Shown here: piece by piece, positions 14,331 to 24,828 of the stretch
Layout: each line of letters opens with the position of its first letter
Numbering within the stretch: position 1 is the stretch's first letter
Origin: Staphylococcus sp. MI 10-1553
GTDB taxonomy: Bacteria > Bacillota > Bacilli > Staphylococcales > Staphylococcaceae
DNA: 64,000 bases
Reading direction: 5' to 3'
Assembly: GCF_010365305.1 (NCBI RefSeq)
Contig: NZ_CP048279.1
Location: forward strand, 1,984,001 to 2,048,000
Program-made: the position numbers and the translations under genes
Notes under the pieces: generated by a model
What the model was told of the DNA's origin: nothing
Database searches by the model: none
What the model saw: only the letters and a program-made list of their open reading frames with translations

Positions 14331-15173
14331 CTATGGCTGAGTCCATTTAAAATGAAAAATTCGTGCATGACCGTTGATGTCGTTAATCACTTCTGTCGTA
14401 ATATGCGGATACAACTGTTGCATCATGAGCGTTAACTTTACACCTTGTTGGAAGCCAATTTCAAAGACGACCGGTGCACCGTCTTGCATGACATGAGGTA
14501 AATCGCGTAATATCGCTGCATACACTTGATACCCTTCTTGATCTGCAAAAAGGGCCATATGCGGTTCATATTGAATCACACTGTCATCCATCAATGCGCG
14601 TTCATGCTCACCAATGTACGGTGGATTAGAAATTAAACCATCCAATCGAATGCCTTGATTAATCAACGGCTGTAACGCATTTCCTTGTAAAAAGGTGATG
14701 TCTTGTTGCAAACGCTGTGCATTCCGATGTGCGACTGTTAACGCTTGAGACGAAATATCTGTCGCAATCACACGCAATTCAGGTCTTTCAGCTTTTAAAG
14801 TGACGGCAATCGCACCACTTCCCACACCAATGTCAGCAACAACTTTAGCAGCTGTCAATTGTGTAAAAAAATAATGCACCACTTCTTCTGTCTCGGGTCT
14901 AGGAATGAGTACATCCGAATTCACTTTAAACTGACGGCCGTAAAACTCAGCTTGACCGACAACATATTGCACTGGCATTCCCGCGAGCAGCTGTGATAAA
15001 CCGTCATTCAACTGTTTAAGTGTTGAATCAGGAATTGGCGTCATTTCATTCAATATTAAAGCTGTTCTCGACCATTGCAACGTATCCATCATGAACCATT
15101 GGATGGCGTTCGCTTCATATCCATTGGCCACCATTTGCTGCTCAGCATGTTGTCGCCACTGTTTATAATTCAC
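14331..15173 (-). CDS. prmC: Release factor glutamine methyltransferase
   Basis: SAM-dependent N5-glutamine methyltransferase that methylates the GGQ glutamine of release factors, 280 residues. The SAM motif [16 protein letters not shown] and the substrate motif [11 protein letters not shown] are intact, and the N-terminal helical domain recognises the release factor. It overlaps the end of prfA, its substrate gene, by 11 bases. Confidence 0.97.
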   Translation of the reverse strand: MNYKQWRQHAEQQMVANGYEANAIQWFMMDTLQWSRTALILNEMTPIPDSTLKQLNDGLSQLLAGMPVQYVVGQAEFYGRQFKVNSDVLIPRPETEEVVHYFFTQLTAAKVVADIGVGSGAIAVTLKAERPELRVIATDISSQALTVAHRNAQRLQQDITFLQGNALQPLINQGIRLDGLISNPPYIGEHERALMDDSVIQYEPHMALFADQEGYQVYAAILRDLPHVMQDGAPVVFEIGFQQGVKLTLMMQQLYPHITTEVINDINGHARIFHFKWTQP

Positions 15174-16239
15174 CAGTATTAAGCTCTTTCAATTTTTCAG
15201 TTTGTTCGTGCATCGTTAACGCATCCACAATTTCGTCTAGCTTGCCTTCCATAATTTGGTCTAATTTTTGTAATGTTAAACCAATGCGGTGGTCTGTCAC
15301 ACGGCTTTGCGGATAGTTATATGTGCGAATACGTTCTGAACGGTCACCTGTACCAACCGCTGACTTACGTTGCGCTGCATATTTTTGTTGTTCTTCTTGC
15401 AACTTCATATCATACAAACGTGCTTTTAACACTTTCATCGCTTTTTCACGGTTTTGAATTTGCGATTTTTCTGAAGATGTCGCAATGACCCCAGTTGGAA
15501 TATGGGTAATACGTACGGCAGAGTCCGTTGTATTGACGTGCTGTCCACCCGCACCACTTGAACGATACGTATCGATTTTCAAGTCTTCATTGCGAATTTC
15601 GATTTCTACATCTTCTACTTCTGGCAATACTGCAACTGTTGCCGTTGACGTATGAATACGGCCACCTGATTCTGTTTCAGGGACACGTTGAACACGGTGC
15701 GCACCATTTTCATATTTCAACTTACTGTAGGCACCGTCACCAGATACTGAGAAACTGATTTCTTTATAACCACCGTGGTCACTTTCTGTCGCTTCTACAA
15801 TTTCAAGTTTAAAACGATGTGACTCAGCAAACTTTGAATACATACGGAATAAGTCACCAGCAAAAATAGCCGCTTCATCGCCACCTGCAGCCCCACGAAT
15901 TTCCACAATAACGTCTTTTTCGTCATTCGGATCTTTTGGAATCAATAAAAATTTAAGTCGTTCTTCAAGTTCTGGAACTTCCGCTTTTAAGCCAGTCTCT
16001 TCTTCCTTTAACATCGCTACTTCATCGCTATCATCTGTTTCTGAAAGCATAAACTCTATTGCTTGAATATCTTCTTTCACTTGTTTGTAATGACGGTAGA
16101 CTTCTACAGTTTTATGTAATTCTGATTGTTCCTTTGAATATTTGCGTAATAAATCTGAGTCACTGACCACTTCTGGGTCGCTAAGCAATTCGTTCAGTTG
16201 CTCATAACGTTCTTCAACAATATCTAATTGATCAAACAT
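15163..16239 (-). CDS. prfA: Peptide chain release factor 1
   Basis: 358-residue class I release factor for UAA and UAG. The peptidyl-tRNA hydrolysis motif GGQ is at residues 231-233. The stop-codon recognition tripeptide is PET at 187-189 (PxT type, hence RF1, not RF2). Its ATG overlaps the tdk stop codon (TAATG), and prmC begins before its end, so the three genes are translationally linked. Confidence 0.98.
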   Translation of the reverse strand: MFDQLDIVEERYEQLNELLSDPEVVSDSDLLRKYSKEQSELHKTVEVYRHYKQVKEDIQAIEFMLSETDDSDEVAMLKEEETGLKAEVPELEERLKFLLIPKDPNDEKDVIVEIRGAAGGDEAAIFAGDLFRMYSKFAESHRFKLEIVEATESDHGGYKEISFSVSGDGAYSKLKYENGAHRVQRVPETESGGRIHTSTATVAVLPEVEDVEIEIRNEDLKIDTYRSSGAGGQHVNTTDSAVRITHIPTGVIATSSEKSQIQNREKAMKVLKARLYDMKLQEEQQKYAAQRKSAVGTGDRSERIRTYNYPQSRVTDHRIGLTLQKLDQIMEGKLDEIVDALTMHEQTEKLKELNTGEL

Positions 16240-16841
16240 TATTCTTGTCCCTCCTTAGTATCTTCACTTGGTGCTACGATATGATGTGCACGACAACGCG
16301 GCTCATAACTTTCATTTGCACCTACAAGTATAATCGGATCATCCACTTTTGCAGGTTTACCATCAATTAATCGTTGTGTACGACTTGATGAAGCACCACA
16401 TACAGCACAGACTGCTTGTAGTTTAGTAATATGCTCACTTACTGCAAGCATTTCTGGTACTGGATGAAATGGCTCGCCTCTAAAATCCATATCTAGCCCG
16501 GCTGTAATGACTCTATAACCTTTTTCTGCAAGTGTTTCTGCAATTTCTACAATTTCTTCATCAAAAAATTGAATTTCATCAATACCAATAATATCTACAT
16601 CTTTTAAATTATAATTCCATATTTCATTTGCTTTAGAAATATTAATCGCTTCTATTTCATTACCATTGTGTGAAACCACTTTTTCTTTATGATAGCGGTC
16701 ATCAATAACTGGTTTAAAAACGATAACTTTTTGCTTGGCATAAACACCTCTGCGTAATCGTCTAATCAGTTCTTCTGACTTACCACTAAACATACTTCCG
16801 GTAATACATTCTATCCAACCTGAATGGTACGCTTCATACAT
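16239..16841 (-). CDS. tdk: Thymidine kinase
   Basis: Type II thymidine kinase (dTMP salvage), 200 residues. It has the P-loop [27 protein letters not shown]alker [12 protein letters not shown] lasso region, and zinc-type cysteines in [16 protein letters not shown] 16839-16841 is chosen for AAGGTGG eight bases upstream. An extra seven in-frame codons upstream lack homology. Confidence 0.97.
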   Translation of the reverse strand: MYEAYHSGWIECITGSMFSGKSEELIRRLRRGVYAKQKVIVFKPVIDDRYHKEKVVSHNGNEIEAINISKANEIWNYNLKDVDIIGIDEIQFFDEEIVEIAETLAEKGYRVITAGLDMDFRGEPFHPVPEMLAVSEHITKLQAVCAVCGASSSRTQRLIDGKPAKVDDPIILVGANESYEPRCRAHHIVAPSEDTKEGQE

Positions 16842-17020
16842 CGTTCTTTCCACCTTTTCCAAAACAAAATCAATTCATTATATCATAAAATATCCGTATT
16901 CGTTGATGTAATTCGTACGTATATCAAAAATCATTAAATGCTTACTTATTTTATTTGAAGTCGTGGGTCTAGACTTTCAAAACGTGATCATTTCAATGGT
17001 GCCCTCGCAAATCAAGCAAT

Positions 17021-17068
17021 AAAAAAGTGGGCACACAATCTAAAGGTTTAGATTCCGTTTACCCACTT
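17021..17068 (-). terminator. Terminator downstream of rpmE2
   Basis: Two-part stem (AAGTGGG with CCCACTT, and AATCTAAA with TTTAGATT) followed by six or more Ts on the minus strand, about 120 bases past rpmE2. A second short inverted repeat (ACACGTTT/AAACGTGT, 17078-17115) lies between the stop and this hairpin; I cannot assign it. Confidence 0.85.
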
Positions 17069-17189
17069 CAACGCACAACACGTTTCCTTATGATGCGGTA
17101 TCAAAGAAAACGTGTTTACGTATATTTTATTCACATTTCATCAAGCACAAAGTTTGAGCAGACAGCTATCCACCCAAGCCAATGTTGTC

Positions 17190-17444
17190 TTAGTTGTCTG
17201 ATTTGAGACCAAATTTTTTGTTGAAACGTTCCACACGACCATCTGCCGCAGCAAACTTTTGACGTCCTGTGTAGAATGGGTGTGAATCAGAAGAAATATC
17301 TAAACGAATAACTGGGTACTCGTTACCATCTTCCCATTCCATTGTTTCGTTTGAAAATTTAGTAGAACCGCTTAAAAATTTGTAATCAGTTGTCGTATCT
17401 AAAAAGATAACTTTACGGTATTCTGGATGAATCCCTTGTTTCAT
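17190..17444 (-). CDS. rpmE2: Ribosomal protein L31 type B
   Basis: 84-residue L31 of the zinc-independent type B: starts [19 protein letters not shown] and contains [23 protein letters not shown], but has no CXXC zinc ligands. It lies between rho and tdk on its own terminator. Type B L31 is the only form I would expect in staphylococci. Confidence 0.97.
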   Translation of the reverse strand: MKQGIHPEYRKVIFLDTTTDYKFLSGSTKFSNETMEWEDGNEYPVIRLDISSDSHPFYTGRQKFAAADGRVERFNKKFGLKSDN

Positions 17445-17566
17445 AATTTTCAGCTCCTTTGCCCTGAACCATCCGGAACAGAGTTATTTCTGAGTTTTTA
17501 CCCAATACTTAAACATTATATAGGCCGCATGATGAAATTGCAACCCTACATCTGAAATTATTCTGA

Positions 17567-18880
17567 TTAAATAATAGGTTTACCTGTTTTGCTACTTTCA
17601 GCCGCACTTTGTTGTAACACTTCAAAGAATTCGGCATTCGATTTTGTTTTCTTCAACTTACGAATGAAACGTTCTGTAAAGTCAGACGAATTCGAAAACA
17701 TATTGCGCAGTTGCCACAAGCTATCCAATTCGTTTTTCGGAACGAGTAGTTCTTCTTTACGCGTCGAACTTCTAGAAATATCAATCGCTGGATAAATACG
17801 ACGTTCAGAAAGTTTTCTATCCAAATGCAATTCCATATTGCCTGTTCCTTTAAATTCTTCGTAAATCATATCATCCATGCGTGAGCCCGTGTCAATTAAT
17901 GCTGTCGCTAAAATAGTTAAGCTTCCCCCTGCTTCTATATTTCTTGCTGCACCAAAAAACGTTTTAGGACCGTGTAATGACGCAGGATCCAAACCACCTG
18001 ACAAAGTTCTACCACTCGGCGGAACGACTAGATTATACGCACGCGCTAAACGTGTAATCGAATCCATTAAAATAATGACATCTTCACCAATTTCTACGAG
18101 ACGTTTTGCACGCTCGAGTAATAATTCTGCCACTTTCACATGATGTTTTGGATGCTCATCAAACGTAGAATGTACCACTTCCGCTTCATCAACTGAACGT
18201 TCAATGTCAGTCACTTCTTCTGGTCGTTCCCCTATAAGTAAAATAAATAATTTAGCGTTGGGTTTATTGGTTACAATAGCATTTGCGATTTCTTTGAGTA
18301 AAGAGGTTTTTCCGGCTTTCGGTGGTGCCACAATCAAGCCACGTTGACCTAAACCAATAGGTGTGACTAAATCCATCACACGTGTTGAATAATTTTGAGG
18401 TTCAGTTTCTAATCGAATTCGTTCATCTGGATATAAAGGTGTAAGTGCTTGGAAGTGAGGACGTTTTTTGACTTCTTCTGCGTTGTGGTCATTAACAAAG
18501 TCAACTTGAAGTAATCCATAATATTTTTCATTTTCTTTTGGTTTTCGAACTTTTCCTGTTACTTTATCGCCTAGTTTAATTTCAAATCGACGAATTTGGC
18601 TGGCAGAAATGTATATATCTTTTTCTCCTTTTGAGAAGTTAACCGTTCTTAAAAAGCCGTAACCATCTTGTTGGATATCATCGAGAATACCTTCCATATA
18701 GTAGTTTCCATCTTGTTCCATTTGCGCTTCCATAATTGCAAGTACGAGTTCTTTTTTGTTTAATTTACTATAGTTAACAAGTTTAAGAGATTTTGCCTTT
18801 TCAGTGAGGGCCTTTGTTGTATAATTCTTGTATAATTCATGAAAAGATTCATATTGCGGAGATGTTCGTTCCCTTGACAT
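17567..18880 (-). CDS. rho: Transcription termination factor Rho
   Basis: Hexameric RNA-dependent ATPase for factor-dependent termination. The 437 residues have an N-terminal helical domain, a cold-shock-like RNA-binding domain (GYGFLRTVN, KDIYISASQIRRF), the P-loop APPKAGKTSLL, and Walker B DVIILMDSITRLARAYN. I use ATG 18878-18880 (MSRERTSPQ); a GTG three codons earlier is possible but is directly preceded by a stop and has no better ribosome site. Staphylococcal Rho is not essential but limits antisense transcription. Confidence 0.97.
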   Translation of the reverse strand: MSRERTSPQYESFHELYKNYTTKALTEKAKSLKLVNYSKLNKKELVLAIMEAQMEQDGNYYMEGILDDIQQDGYGFLRTVNFSKGEKDIYISASQIRRFEIKLGDKVTGKVRKPKENEKYYGLLQVDFVNDHNAEEVKKRPHFQALTPLYPDERIRLETEPQNYSTRVMDLVTPIGLGQRGLIVAPPKAGKTSLLKEIANAIVTNKPNAKLFILLIGERPEEVTDIERSVDEAEVVHSTFDEHPKHHVKVAELLLERAKRLVEIGEDVIILMDSITRLARAYNLVVPPSGRTLSGGLDPASLHGPKTFFGAARNIEAGGSLTILATALIDTGSRMDDMIYEEFKGTGNMELHLDRKLSERRIYPAIDISRSSTRKEELLVPKNELDSLWQLRNMFSNSSDFTERFIRKLKKTKSNAEFFEVLQQSAAESSKTGKPII

Positions 18881-19180
18881 GTTAAACACTCATTTCATTT
18901 TAAATTCTATTTAATCGCAAATGTTACGATTAAACCTTACTATATCAAATAATGGGCTCAATGACAAAATATCAATGGAATTTACACTAAAAATTTGGAT
19001 TTTATACATCATCATTTTTTCAATAAATGTCGTAAATGACGCGCATTTTTTAAAGTTTAGCGAATCATAGAAAAGTGGCATGAAATTAAAAGCTCATAAA
19101 ATGAAGAAAATCTAATTTTTACGCTCAATTTAGCCATTTTTGATTTTATTTTTCAATATGCAAATTTTCTTTAAAAATTA

Positions 19181-19218
19181 AAAAAAGGCTAGGAAAACGC
19201 AATGTTCTCCTAGTCCTT
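19181..19218 (-). terminator. Terminator of the aldehyde dehydrogenase gene
   Basis: Stem GGACTAGGA/TCCTAGCC with a run of Ts on the minus strand, 50 bases past the stop. The remaining 18881-19268 DNA is AT-rich and I see nothing else in it apart from the presumed rho promoter region. Confidence 0.85.
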
Positions 19219-19268
19219 TCCTAATTCATTTCATGCGCATGTTTTCACGCATACACTATTTAAAACAG

Positions 19269-20702
19269 TTATTCACCTTTGTAATAGCCTGCAATAGATT
19301 TCACTTCTAAAAATTCTTCAATACCGAAGTCGCCCCATTCGCGTCCGATACCTGATTGTTTATAACCACCGAATGGTAAATCTGACGCACGTCCAGCTTC
19401 GTTAATTTCGATTGTTCCTGCTTCAATTGAACGTGCAACACGGATTAAGTTATCTTTATTTTGACCGAAAACATAACCTGCAAGTCCGTATTTTGTATCG
19501 TTAGCAATTTCAATCGCTTCGTCTAAATCTTTATACGTAATAATTGACATGACAGGTCCAAAAATTTCTTCTTGGGCAATTGTCATTTGATTATTCACAT
19601 TTGTAAAGATTGTTGGTTTCGCGAAATAACCTTTATCTAGGCCATCCGGTTTACCCGTACCGCCGTATAATAGTTCAGCGCCTTCATCGATTCCTTTTTG
19701 AATGTAGTCTTGTACTTGATTGTATTGTTTTTCACTAACAATAGGTCCCATTTGTGTTTCAGCATTTTGCGGATCGCCGACTTTAACGTTCGCCATTTGT
19801 TTTTTAACTTCTTTGAGGAAGTCGTCTTTAATACTTTCCGGTACAAGTGTACGTGTGCCTGCTGTACATACTTGCCCTGTATTGTTAACGACTTTCATGA
19901 CTGCCGCTTTAGCCGCTTCTTCAAGATCCGCGTCATCTAAAATGATAAATGGAGATTTTCCGCCGAGTTCCAATGATACTTTTTTGAAGTCTTTGCTCGC
20001 TGCTTCCATAATTTTTGAACCTGTACCACCAGAACCTGTGAATGACATCATGCGGACATCAGGATGTTGACTTAGCGGTGTGCCGACACCTTCACCATCA
20101 CCATTGACAAGGTTAAATACACCTTTTGGCACGCCAACTTTATCGAAAATTTCAGCTAAAATAATCGCTGCGTACGGTGTCATTTCAGACGGCTTGAGTA
20201 CAACTGGACTTCCCGCCGCAAATGCTGCCGCTAATTTAAGTGATGTTTGGTTCGTTGGGAAGTTCCAAGGTGTCACAAGTCCCGCAACACCAATCGCTTC
20301 TTTCACGATTAAGTTATCTCCGCGACGTTCTTCAAATTGGAAATGATCTAATGCGTCACGTGCAGCTTTAAAATGGTTTAATCCCATTTGATAGTGCACT
20401 TTTTCTGATTGTGTGACAGGTGCACCAAGCTCTAATGTCATAGCTTCTATTAAATCATCTTTACGATTTTCATATTCTTTAACAATACGATCTAACAACT
20501 CTTGTCGTTCTTTGACAGAAGCGTTACGAAATGAAAGGTACACGTCATGAGCAGCTTGAACTGCTTGGTCTACATCTGCTTTATTTCCTTTTGCGATATG
20601 ACCAAATACTTCTTCCGTGGCTGGATTGATGACTGCCATCGTTTCACCGCTATTGCTTTCAACCCATTCACCATTAATATATTGTTTCGTTTGATCTCTC
20701 AT
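19269..20702 (-). CDS. NAD(P)-dependent aldehyde dehydrogenase family protein
   Basis: 477-residue cytosolic aldehyde dehydrogenase. It has the cofactor segment [20 protein letters not shown], the general-base glutamate in [10 protein letters not shown], and the catalytic Cys in [24 protein letters not shown] and the C-terminal [17 protein letters not shown] are also typical. ATG 20700-20702 (MRDQTKQYI) follows AAGGAGTG. Substrate is unknown. The adjacent HxlR-type regulator and murZ make the same trio that I recall from other staphylococci, suggesting a conserved electrophile-stress link. Confidence 0.93.
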   Translation of the reverse strand: MRDQTKQYINGEWVESNSGETMAVINPATEEVFGHIAKGNKADVDQAVQAAHDVYLSFRNASVKERQELLDRIVKEYENRKDDLIEAMTLELGAPVTQSEKVHYQMGLNHFKAARDALDHFQFEERRGDNLIVKEAIGVAGLVTPWNFPTNQTSLKLAAAFAAGSPVVLKPSEMTPYAAIILAEIFDKVGVPKGVFNLVNGDGEGVGTPLSQHPDVRMMSFTGSGGTGSKIMEAASKDFKKVSLELGGKSPFIILDDADLEEAAKAAVMKVVNNTGQVCTAGTRTLVPESIKDDFLKEVKKQMANVKVGDPQNAETQMGPIVSEKQYNQVQDYIQKGIDEGAELLYGGTGKPDGLDKGYFAKPTIFTNVNNQMTIAQEEIFGPVMSIITYKDLDEAIEIANDTKYGLAGYVFGQNKDNLIRVARSIEAGTIEINEAGRASDLPFGGYKQSGIGREWGDFGIEEFLEVKSIAGYYKGE

Positions 20703-20804
20703 GAACAAACACTCCTTCATTTAATGTCATACACTTTGTATTGCCAAGTTCATTGCTTTTTAAACCTGACCAAACAAATCAAAAATATTCTGTCAAGTTG
20801 CAAA

Positions 20805-20858
20805 ATATAAAAGAGTAAGCACATACGCAATTGTTCGCGTCGTCTTACTCTTTTATAT
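20805..20858 (-). terminator. Terminator downstream of the HxlR regulator gene
   Basis: Fifteen-base arms (ATATAAAAGAGTAAG with CTTACTCTTTTATAT) around a 24-base loop, seven bases after the regulator stop. It is symmetrical enough to act in both directions. Confidence 0.8.
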
Positions 20859-20864
20859 CATTCG

Positions 20865-21194
20865 TTACTGCACTTTTTCTTCTAAATTAATATAGTCATG
20901 CGCCCAAGTTTCGAGCGGTTCTAATGCGCGCGCCAATGCTACACCTTTTTCTGTTAAATGGTAACAAACTGACGGCGGATTTGTCGAAATGACCTCTTTC
21001 GTTAATAAATCTGCATCAGCCAACTCAGCTACTTTCATTGACAATGCTCTATTTGTAATCGGACGTAAATGTCTTTTCATCTCTGAGAAATGCGCTTTAT
21101 ATCCATCGCAAGTCGAAAGGTAATGTAAAATCAAACCGTTCCAACTGCGTCCTAAAATTTTAAATGTTTCTTCTAAATATGGACATACTTCCAT
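20865..21194 (-). CDS. HxlR/YodB-type winged-helix transcriptional regulator
   Basis: 109-residue winged helix-turn-helix regulator. A lone cysteine at position 4 (MEVCPYLEETF) precedes the DNA-binding domain, the same position class as the redox-sensing cysteine of YodB/HypR regulators. LGRSWNGLILHYL, FSEMKRHLRPITNRALS and YHLTEKGVALA are typical of the fold. ATG 21192-21194 has GAGGTG six bases upstream. It lies 47 bases after murZ and ahead of the aldehyde dehydrogenase, its likely target. Confidence 0.88.
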   Translation of the reverse strand: MEVCPYLEETFKILGRSWNGLILHYLSTCDGYKAHFSEMKRHLRPITNRALSMKVAELADADLLTKEVISTNPPSVCYHLTEKGVALARALEPLETWAHDYINLEEKVQ

Positions 21195-21241
21195 GGTTAT
21201 CACCTCGCATTTTAAAATTTGTGATAACAACACTAAACGGA

Positions 21242-22507
21242 TTAAGCTTCAACTTGTTCCGTCCAAATATCAGCACCTAACGCTTTAAGTGTTTTCACAA
21301 TATCTGTATAACCTCGGTATATATGCTTTACATTATAAATCGTTGTCACACCTTCTGCTAACAATCCAGCTACGATTAAGCATGCACCTGCACGTAAGTC
21401 ACTTGCATACACTTCGGCGCCTGTTAATTTCGAAGGCTTCACTGTCGCAGTACTTTGGTCTGCTGTTATCAATCCATTCATTTTTTGTAACTCTTTCACA
21501 TGTCTGAAGCGCTCTGGATATATTGTTTCAGTGACAAAACTAGGTCCATTTGCTAAGAAGAGTAAAGGTGTAATAGGTTGTTGTAAATCCGTTGCAAAAC
21601 CGGGGTATACGAGCGTTTTAATATCCACGCTTTTGTAAGGTGAAGAGGATTGGACTATCATGTAGTCATCGCCTGTTTCTATTGTAACACCTAACTCTTT
21701 CAATTTCACAGTGAGTGCTTCCATATGTTTCGGAATGATGTTGTCGATATGTACCGACTCACCACAAGCGGCCGCAATACACATGTATGTTCCAGCTTCG
21801 ATACGATCCGGAATAATTGAATGACGGCTTCCATGCAAATGGGGCACACCGACAATTTTAATCGAACTTGTTCCTGCACCTGTGACTTTTGCACCCATAC
21901 TATTTAAAAAGTTTGCAACATCGACCACTTCAGGTTCTTTAGCTGCATTCTCGATAATCGTCTGCCCTTCAGCACGTGTCGCAGCAAGCATAATATTAAT
22001 CGTTGCACCTACACTAACAATATCTAAATAAATGTTCGCGCCCACCAAACGTTCTGCTTCAATTTTCATTGACGTCAGACTCAACTCATCTACCGTTGCA
22101 CCTAAAGCCTTAAACCCTTTAATATGTTGATCAATCGGTCTCGGCCCAAGTGGACATCCTCCAGGTAAACCAATGACGCACTTTTTAAAGCGACCGAGCA
22201 TGGCCCCCATCATATAATAAGAAGCACGCAAAGATTCAACTTTATTGTTTGGCAAAGGGGCGTTTTCAATATGTGTCGGGTCTACTGTTAAAGTTGTGCC
22301 GTTAAGTTCAGTCTTAATGTTTAAATCTTCCAATAAACTGACCAGCGTTTCAACATCAGAAATTTGCGGCAATCCCTCTAACGTTACCGGTGCTTCTGCC
22401 ATTAATGTTGCAGGTATAATGGCAACTGAACTGTTTTTCGCACCATTAATTTCAACACTTCCTTTTAAAGTTTGACCACCTCTTATTTTTATTACTTCTT
22501 GTGCCAT
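21242..22507 (-). CDS. murZ: UDP-N-acetylglucosamine 1-carboxyvinyltransferase MurZ (second MurA)
   Basis: 421-residue paralogue of MurA carrying the fosfomycin-target cysteine in [16 protein letters not shown]. The overall EPSP-synthase-like inside-out barrel motifs are present, including [13 protein letters not shown] and [16 protein letters not shown]. It is distinguished from murA at the left edge by the CPLGPRP loop and by its position next to fba, the usual murZ (murAB) locus in staphylococci. Confidence 0.96.
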   Translation of the reverse strand: MAQEVIKIRGGQTLKGSVEINGAKNSSVAIIPATLMAEAPVTLEGLPQISDVETLVSLLEDLNIKTELNGTTLTVDPTHIENAPLPNNKVESLRASYYMMGAMLGRFKKCVIGLPGGCPLGPRPIDQHIKGFKALGATVDELSLTSMKIEAERLVGANIYLDIVSVGATINIMLAATRAEGQTIIENAAKEPEVVDVANFLNSMGAKVTGAGTSSIKIVGVPHLHGSRHSIIPDRIEAGTYMCIAAACGESVHIDNIIPKHMEALTVKLKELGVTIETGDDYMIVQSSSPYKSVDIKTLVYPGFATDLQQPITPLLFLANGPSFVTETIYPERFRHVKELQKMNGLITADQSTATVKPSKLTGAEVYASDLRAGACLIVAGLLAEGVTTIYNVKHIYRGYTDIVKTLKALGADIWTEQVEA

Positions 22508-22740
22508 GTCATTGAACTCCTTTTCCCTTGCTCATTTTAACCTTATAATACTATATTAAAAGCATTATAAAGTAAATTTTTTCAAATTGCAAAATGAAAA
22601 AACGACGCTTTGAGATGTTTAGCCCTACTTTGTGTTCAATTTTTGTAAATGTGACAGCCATTGAACGACTTTGCCCATCTTTCAATAGAATGGTATCCTA
22701 CACATTTTCACTTTGTATCATCAACACTATAATCAAAAAT

Positions 22741-22789
22741 AAAAAAGAGAGTAACTGACTCACAACTTGTGATCACGCTACCCTCTTTT
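22741..22789 (-). terminator. Terminator of fba
   Basis: Stem AAAAGAGGGTA with TACTCTCTTTT (one G-U pair) and a T tail on the minus strand, about 60 bases past the fba stop. The rest of the 22508-22851 gap shows no open frame I trust. Confidence 0.85.
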
Positions 22790-22851
22790 GAATTTAATGA
22801 TGTTGACACTGCACAAATATGTGATACGTGTGTGACATCTCTTAAAATAGA

Positions 22852-23724
22852 TTAACCTTTAATGTTTGCTGCTTTACCTGAAGTACCGAACTCTCTAATT
22901 TTACCGATAACAGTTTCTTTAATCGCTTCACGAGCTGGTCCTAAATATTTACGTGGATCGTAAACTTCTTTGTCTTGATCTAATACTTCACGAACACGTT
23001 TAGCTGAAGCAATTTGGTTTTCAGTGTTAACATTGATTTTAGCTGTTCCGAATGAAATTGCTTTTTTAATGTCATGTGTAGGGATACCTGTACCACCGTG
23101 TAATACTAATGGTAAACCAGTTGAAGCACCGATTTCTTCCATTTCTTTAAAGCCTAAGTTTGGTTCACCTTTGTATGGTCCGTGAACTGAACCTAAAGCA
23201 GGTGCTAATGTATCGATACCTGTTGCTTTAACTAAGTTTTGACATTCAGTTGGGTTAGCGTAAATGACACCATCAGCAACAACGTCATCTTCTTGACCGC
23301 CGACAGTTCCTAATTCAGCCTCAACTGATACACCACGTTCGTGCGCGTAATCTACAACTTTTTTCGTAATTTTCACGTTATCTTCGTATGGTTCGTGTGA
23401 TGCGTCGATCATTACAGATGTGAAACCAGCATCAATGGCTTCTTTACATTTTTCAAAGCTTGAACCATGGTCTAAATGAATCGCAACAGGAATAGTGATT
23501 TCGTAGTCGTGTAATAGTCCCTCTACCATTTTAACTACAGTGTAGAAGCCACCCATGTATCTTGCTGCTCCTTCAGATACACCAAGAATTACAGGCGCAT
23601 TCTCTTCTTGAGACGCTTGTAAAATCGCTTGTGTGAACTCCAAGTTGTTTAGGTTATATTGACCTACAGCATAACCATTTTCTTTCGCGTCGATTAACAT
23701 TTCTTTCATTGAAACTAAAGGCAT
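22852..23724 (-). CDS. fba: Class II fructose-1,6-bisphosphate aldolase
   Basis: Zinc-dependent glycolytic aldolase of 290 residues cleaving FBP to DHAP and GAP. The metal-binding HLDHG is at residues 83-87. [29 protein letters not shown] and [34 protein letters not shown] segments are intact (last block around residues 205-235). Divergently transcribed from ywjG. Confidence 0.98.
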   Translation of the reverse strand: MPLVSMKEMLIDAKENGYAVGQYNLNNLEFTQAILQASQEENAPVILGVSEGAARYMGGFYTVVKMVEGLLHDYEITIPVAIHLDHGSSFEKCKEAIDAGFTSVMIDASHEPYEDNVKITKKVVDYAHERGVSVEAELGTVGGQEDDVVADGVIYANPTECQNLVKATGIDTLAPALGSVHGPYKGEPNLGFKEMEEIGASTGLPLVLHGGTGIPTHDIKKAISFGTAKINVNTENQIASAKRVREVLDQDKEVYDPRKYLGPAREAIKETVIGKIREFGTSGKAANIKG

Positions 23725-23987
23725 GAAAGTTCCTCCTTGCGTGCATGTCGCACGAATATTTATAAATACAGTATAGCAAAGTCATAGTTAATATGCACCG
23801 CAAAATCGTACTAAATTTGTGAAAAATATCGTAATTTATTATGTAAGCGCAACCATTGCTGTGAATTGATTCTGACATGATTATTCTATAAAATGAATTT
23901 TGAATTTCGTATCGTCCATAGCTGTATCAATACAGAAAATTTAATTTTATATATATACGAAAAATGACCAAAAAGGAGGAAATATGC

Positions 23988-24512
23988 ATGTCAAAAATGC
24001 TCACAACACAATTAACAGGTGTATTTAATCGACTCGATGAACAAGAGTTGGATATTCAAATGGCTGCACAAAGTTTGATTCAAGCAATGGGTGGCGAAGG
24101 TCATGTTTACGTTAAAGGTTACGGGGATTTAAAATGTTTTGAACCGTACATCTTAACGAGTTTTGAGAAATTGCATTCAAGTTTGCTATTAGACGATTGT
24201 CCGTCGTTTGACGCGTTAGATACGACAGATAGAGTGTTATTGTTCGGCGCAGAGTATAGCGAGGAAATGGCACGTGATTTGGCACAGTTAATAGCGGATG
24301 ATCGTGATATTGTCGTCATCACAAATAAACCGAAATCCGTTGAGTTGCCGGATCATTTAATGCATTTTATTAATTTGTCGACACCGAGACCGCTTGTTTA
24401 CACAGAAGATTATGATAAAGTCGTGCAACCGCATCTCATGGCGTTGAATTATGTGTATTATGAAATTTATACACAAATGGTCGAAATGATGCGTGATTTA
24501 GATTTGGAATAG
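23988..24512 (+). CDS. ywjG: DUF2529 family protein (YwjG-like)
   Basis: 174-residue protein of unknown function, found between fba and pyrG in many Bacillales. It has the look of a SIS-like alpha/beta fold (GGEGHVYVKGYGDLKCFEP, DRVLLFGAEYSEE, DIVVITNKP), but I cannot assign a ligand. ATG 23988 follows AAGGAGG by eight bases. Here the usual neighbour pyrG is displaced 8 kb by glpT and the hsd genes. Confidence 0.88.
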   Translation: MSKMLTTQLTGVFNRLDEQELDIQMAAQSLIQAMGGEGHVYVKGYGDLKCFEPYILTSFEKLHSSLLLDDCPSFDALDTTDRVLLFGAEYSEEMARDLAQLIADDRDIVVITNKPKSVELPDHLMHFINLSTPRPLVYTEDYDKVVQPHLMALNYVYYEIYTQMVEMMRDLDLE

Positions 24513-24648
24513 CATTTATATTCGGGACTCACTTTGAGTGATCAAACACGTAAAACCATACACAACTTACTTTTGTGCACTGGAAATGCCCCTACTCATT
24601 GATGACATTTCCGGTGTGTAAATTCTAAATCAAACAAGGCTCCCTATT

Positions 24649-24735
24649 CTATTGCTTCTCTTTCTTTTTGAACACACACTCAATGATAGAAAAAACGACT
24701 AAAGTCACTATGATGATGTAGGTTGGTGTTGTCAT
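24649..24735 (-). CDS. Possible 28-residue membrane peptide
   Basis: Short frame encoding MTTPTYIIIVTLVVFSII followed by ECVFKKKEKQ: one hydrophobic helix and a lysine-rich tail, the general look of a type I toxin or regulatory micropeptide. There is no convincing Shine-Dalgarno sequence (only GGA ten bases upstream). A hairpin (GGAAATG/CATTTCC) lies about 50 bases downstream. It could be chance; the frame is short and unsupported by homology that I know. Confidence 0.25.
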   Translation of the reverse strand: MTTPTYIIIVTLVVFSIIECVFKKKEKQ

Positions 24736-24774
24736 TTTGGTCCAAATAAAAATACAATTTGATCATGGCGCACC

Positions 24775-24820
24775 AAAAAAAAGACAAGTACCTCTTATGA
24801 ATCAAAAGATACTTGTCTTG
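24775..24820 (-). terminator. Terminator of glpT
   Basis: Ten-base stem AAGACAAGTA/TACTTGTCTT followed by eight Ts on the minus strand, just past the glpT stop. Between ywjG and here lie only the putative micropeptide and a GGAAATG/CATTTCC inverted repeat at about 24580-24614. Confidence 0.85.
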
Positions 24821-24828
24821 CTTTAATT

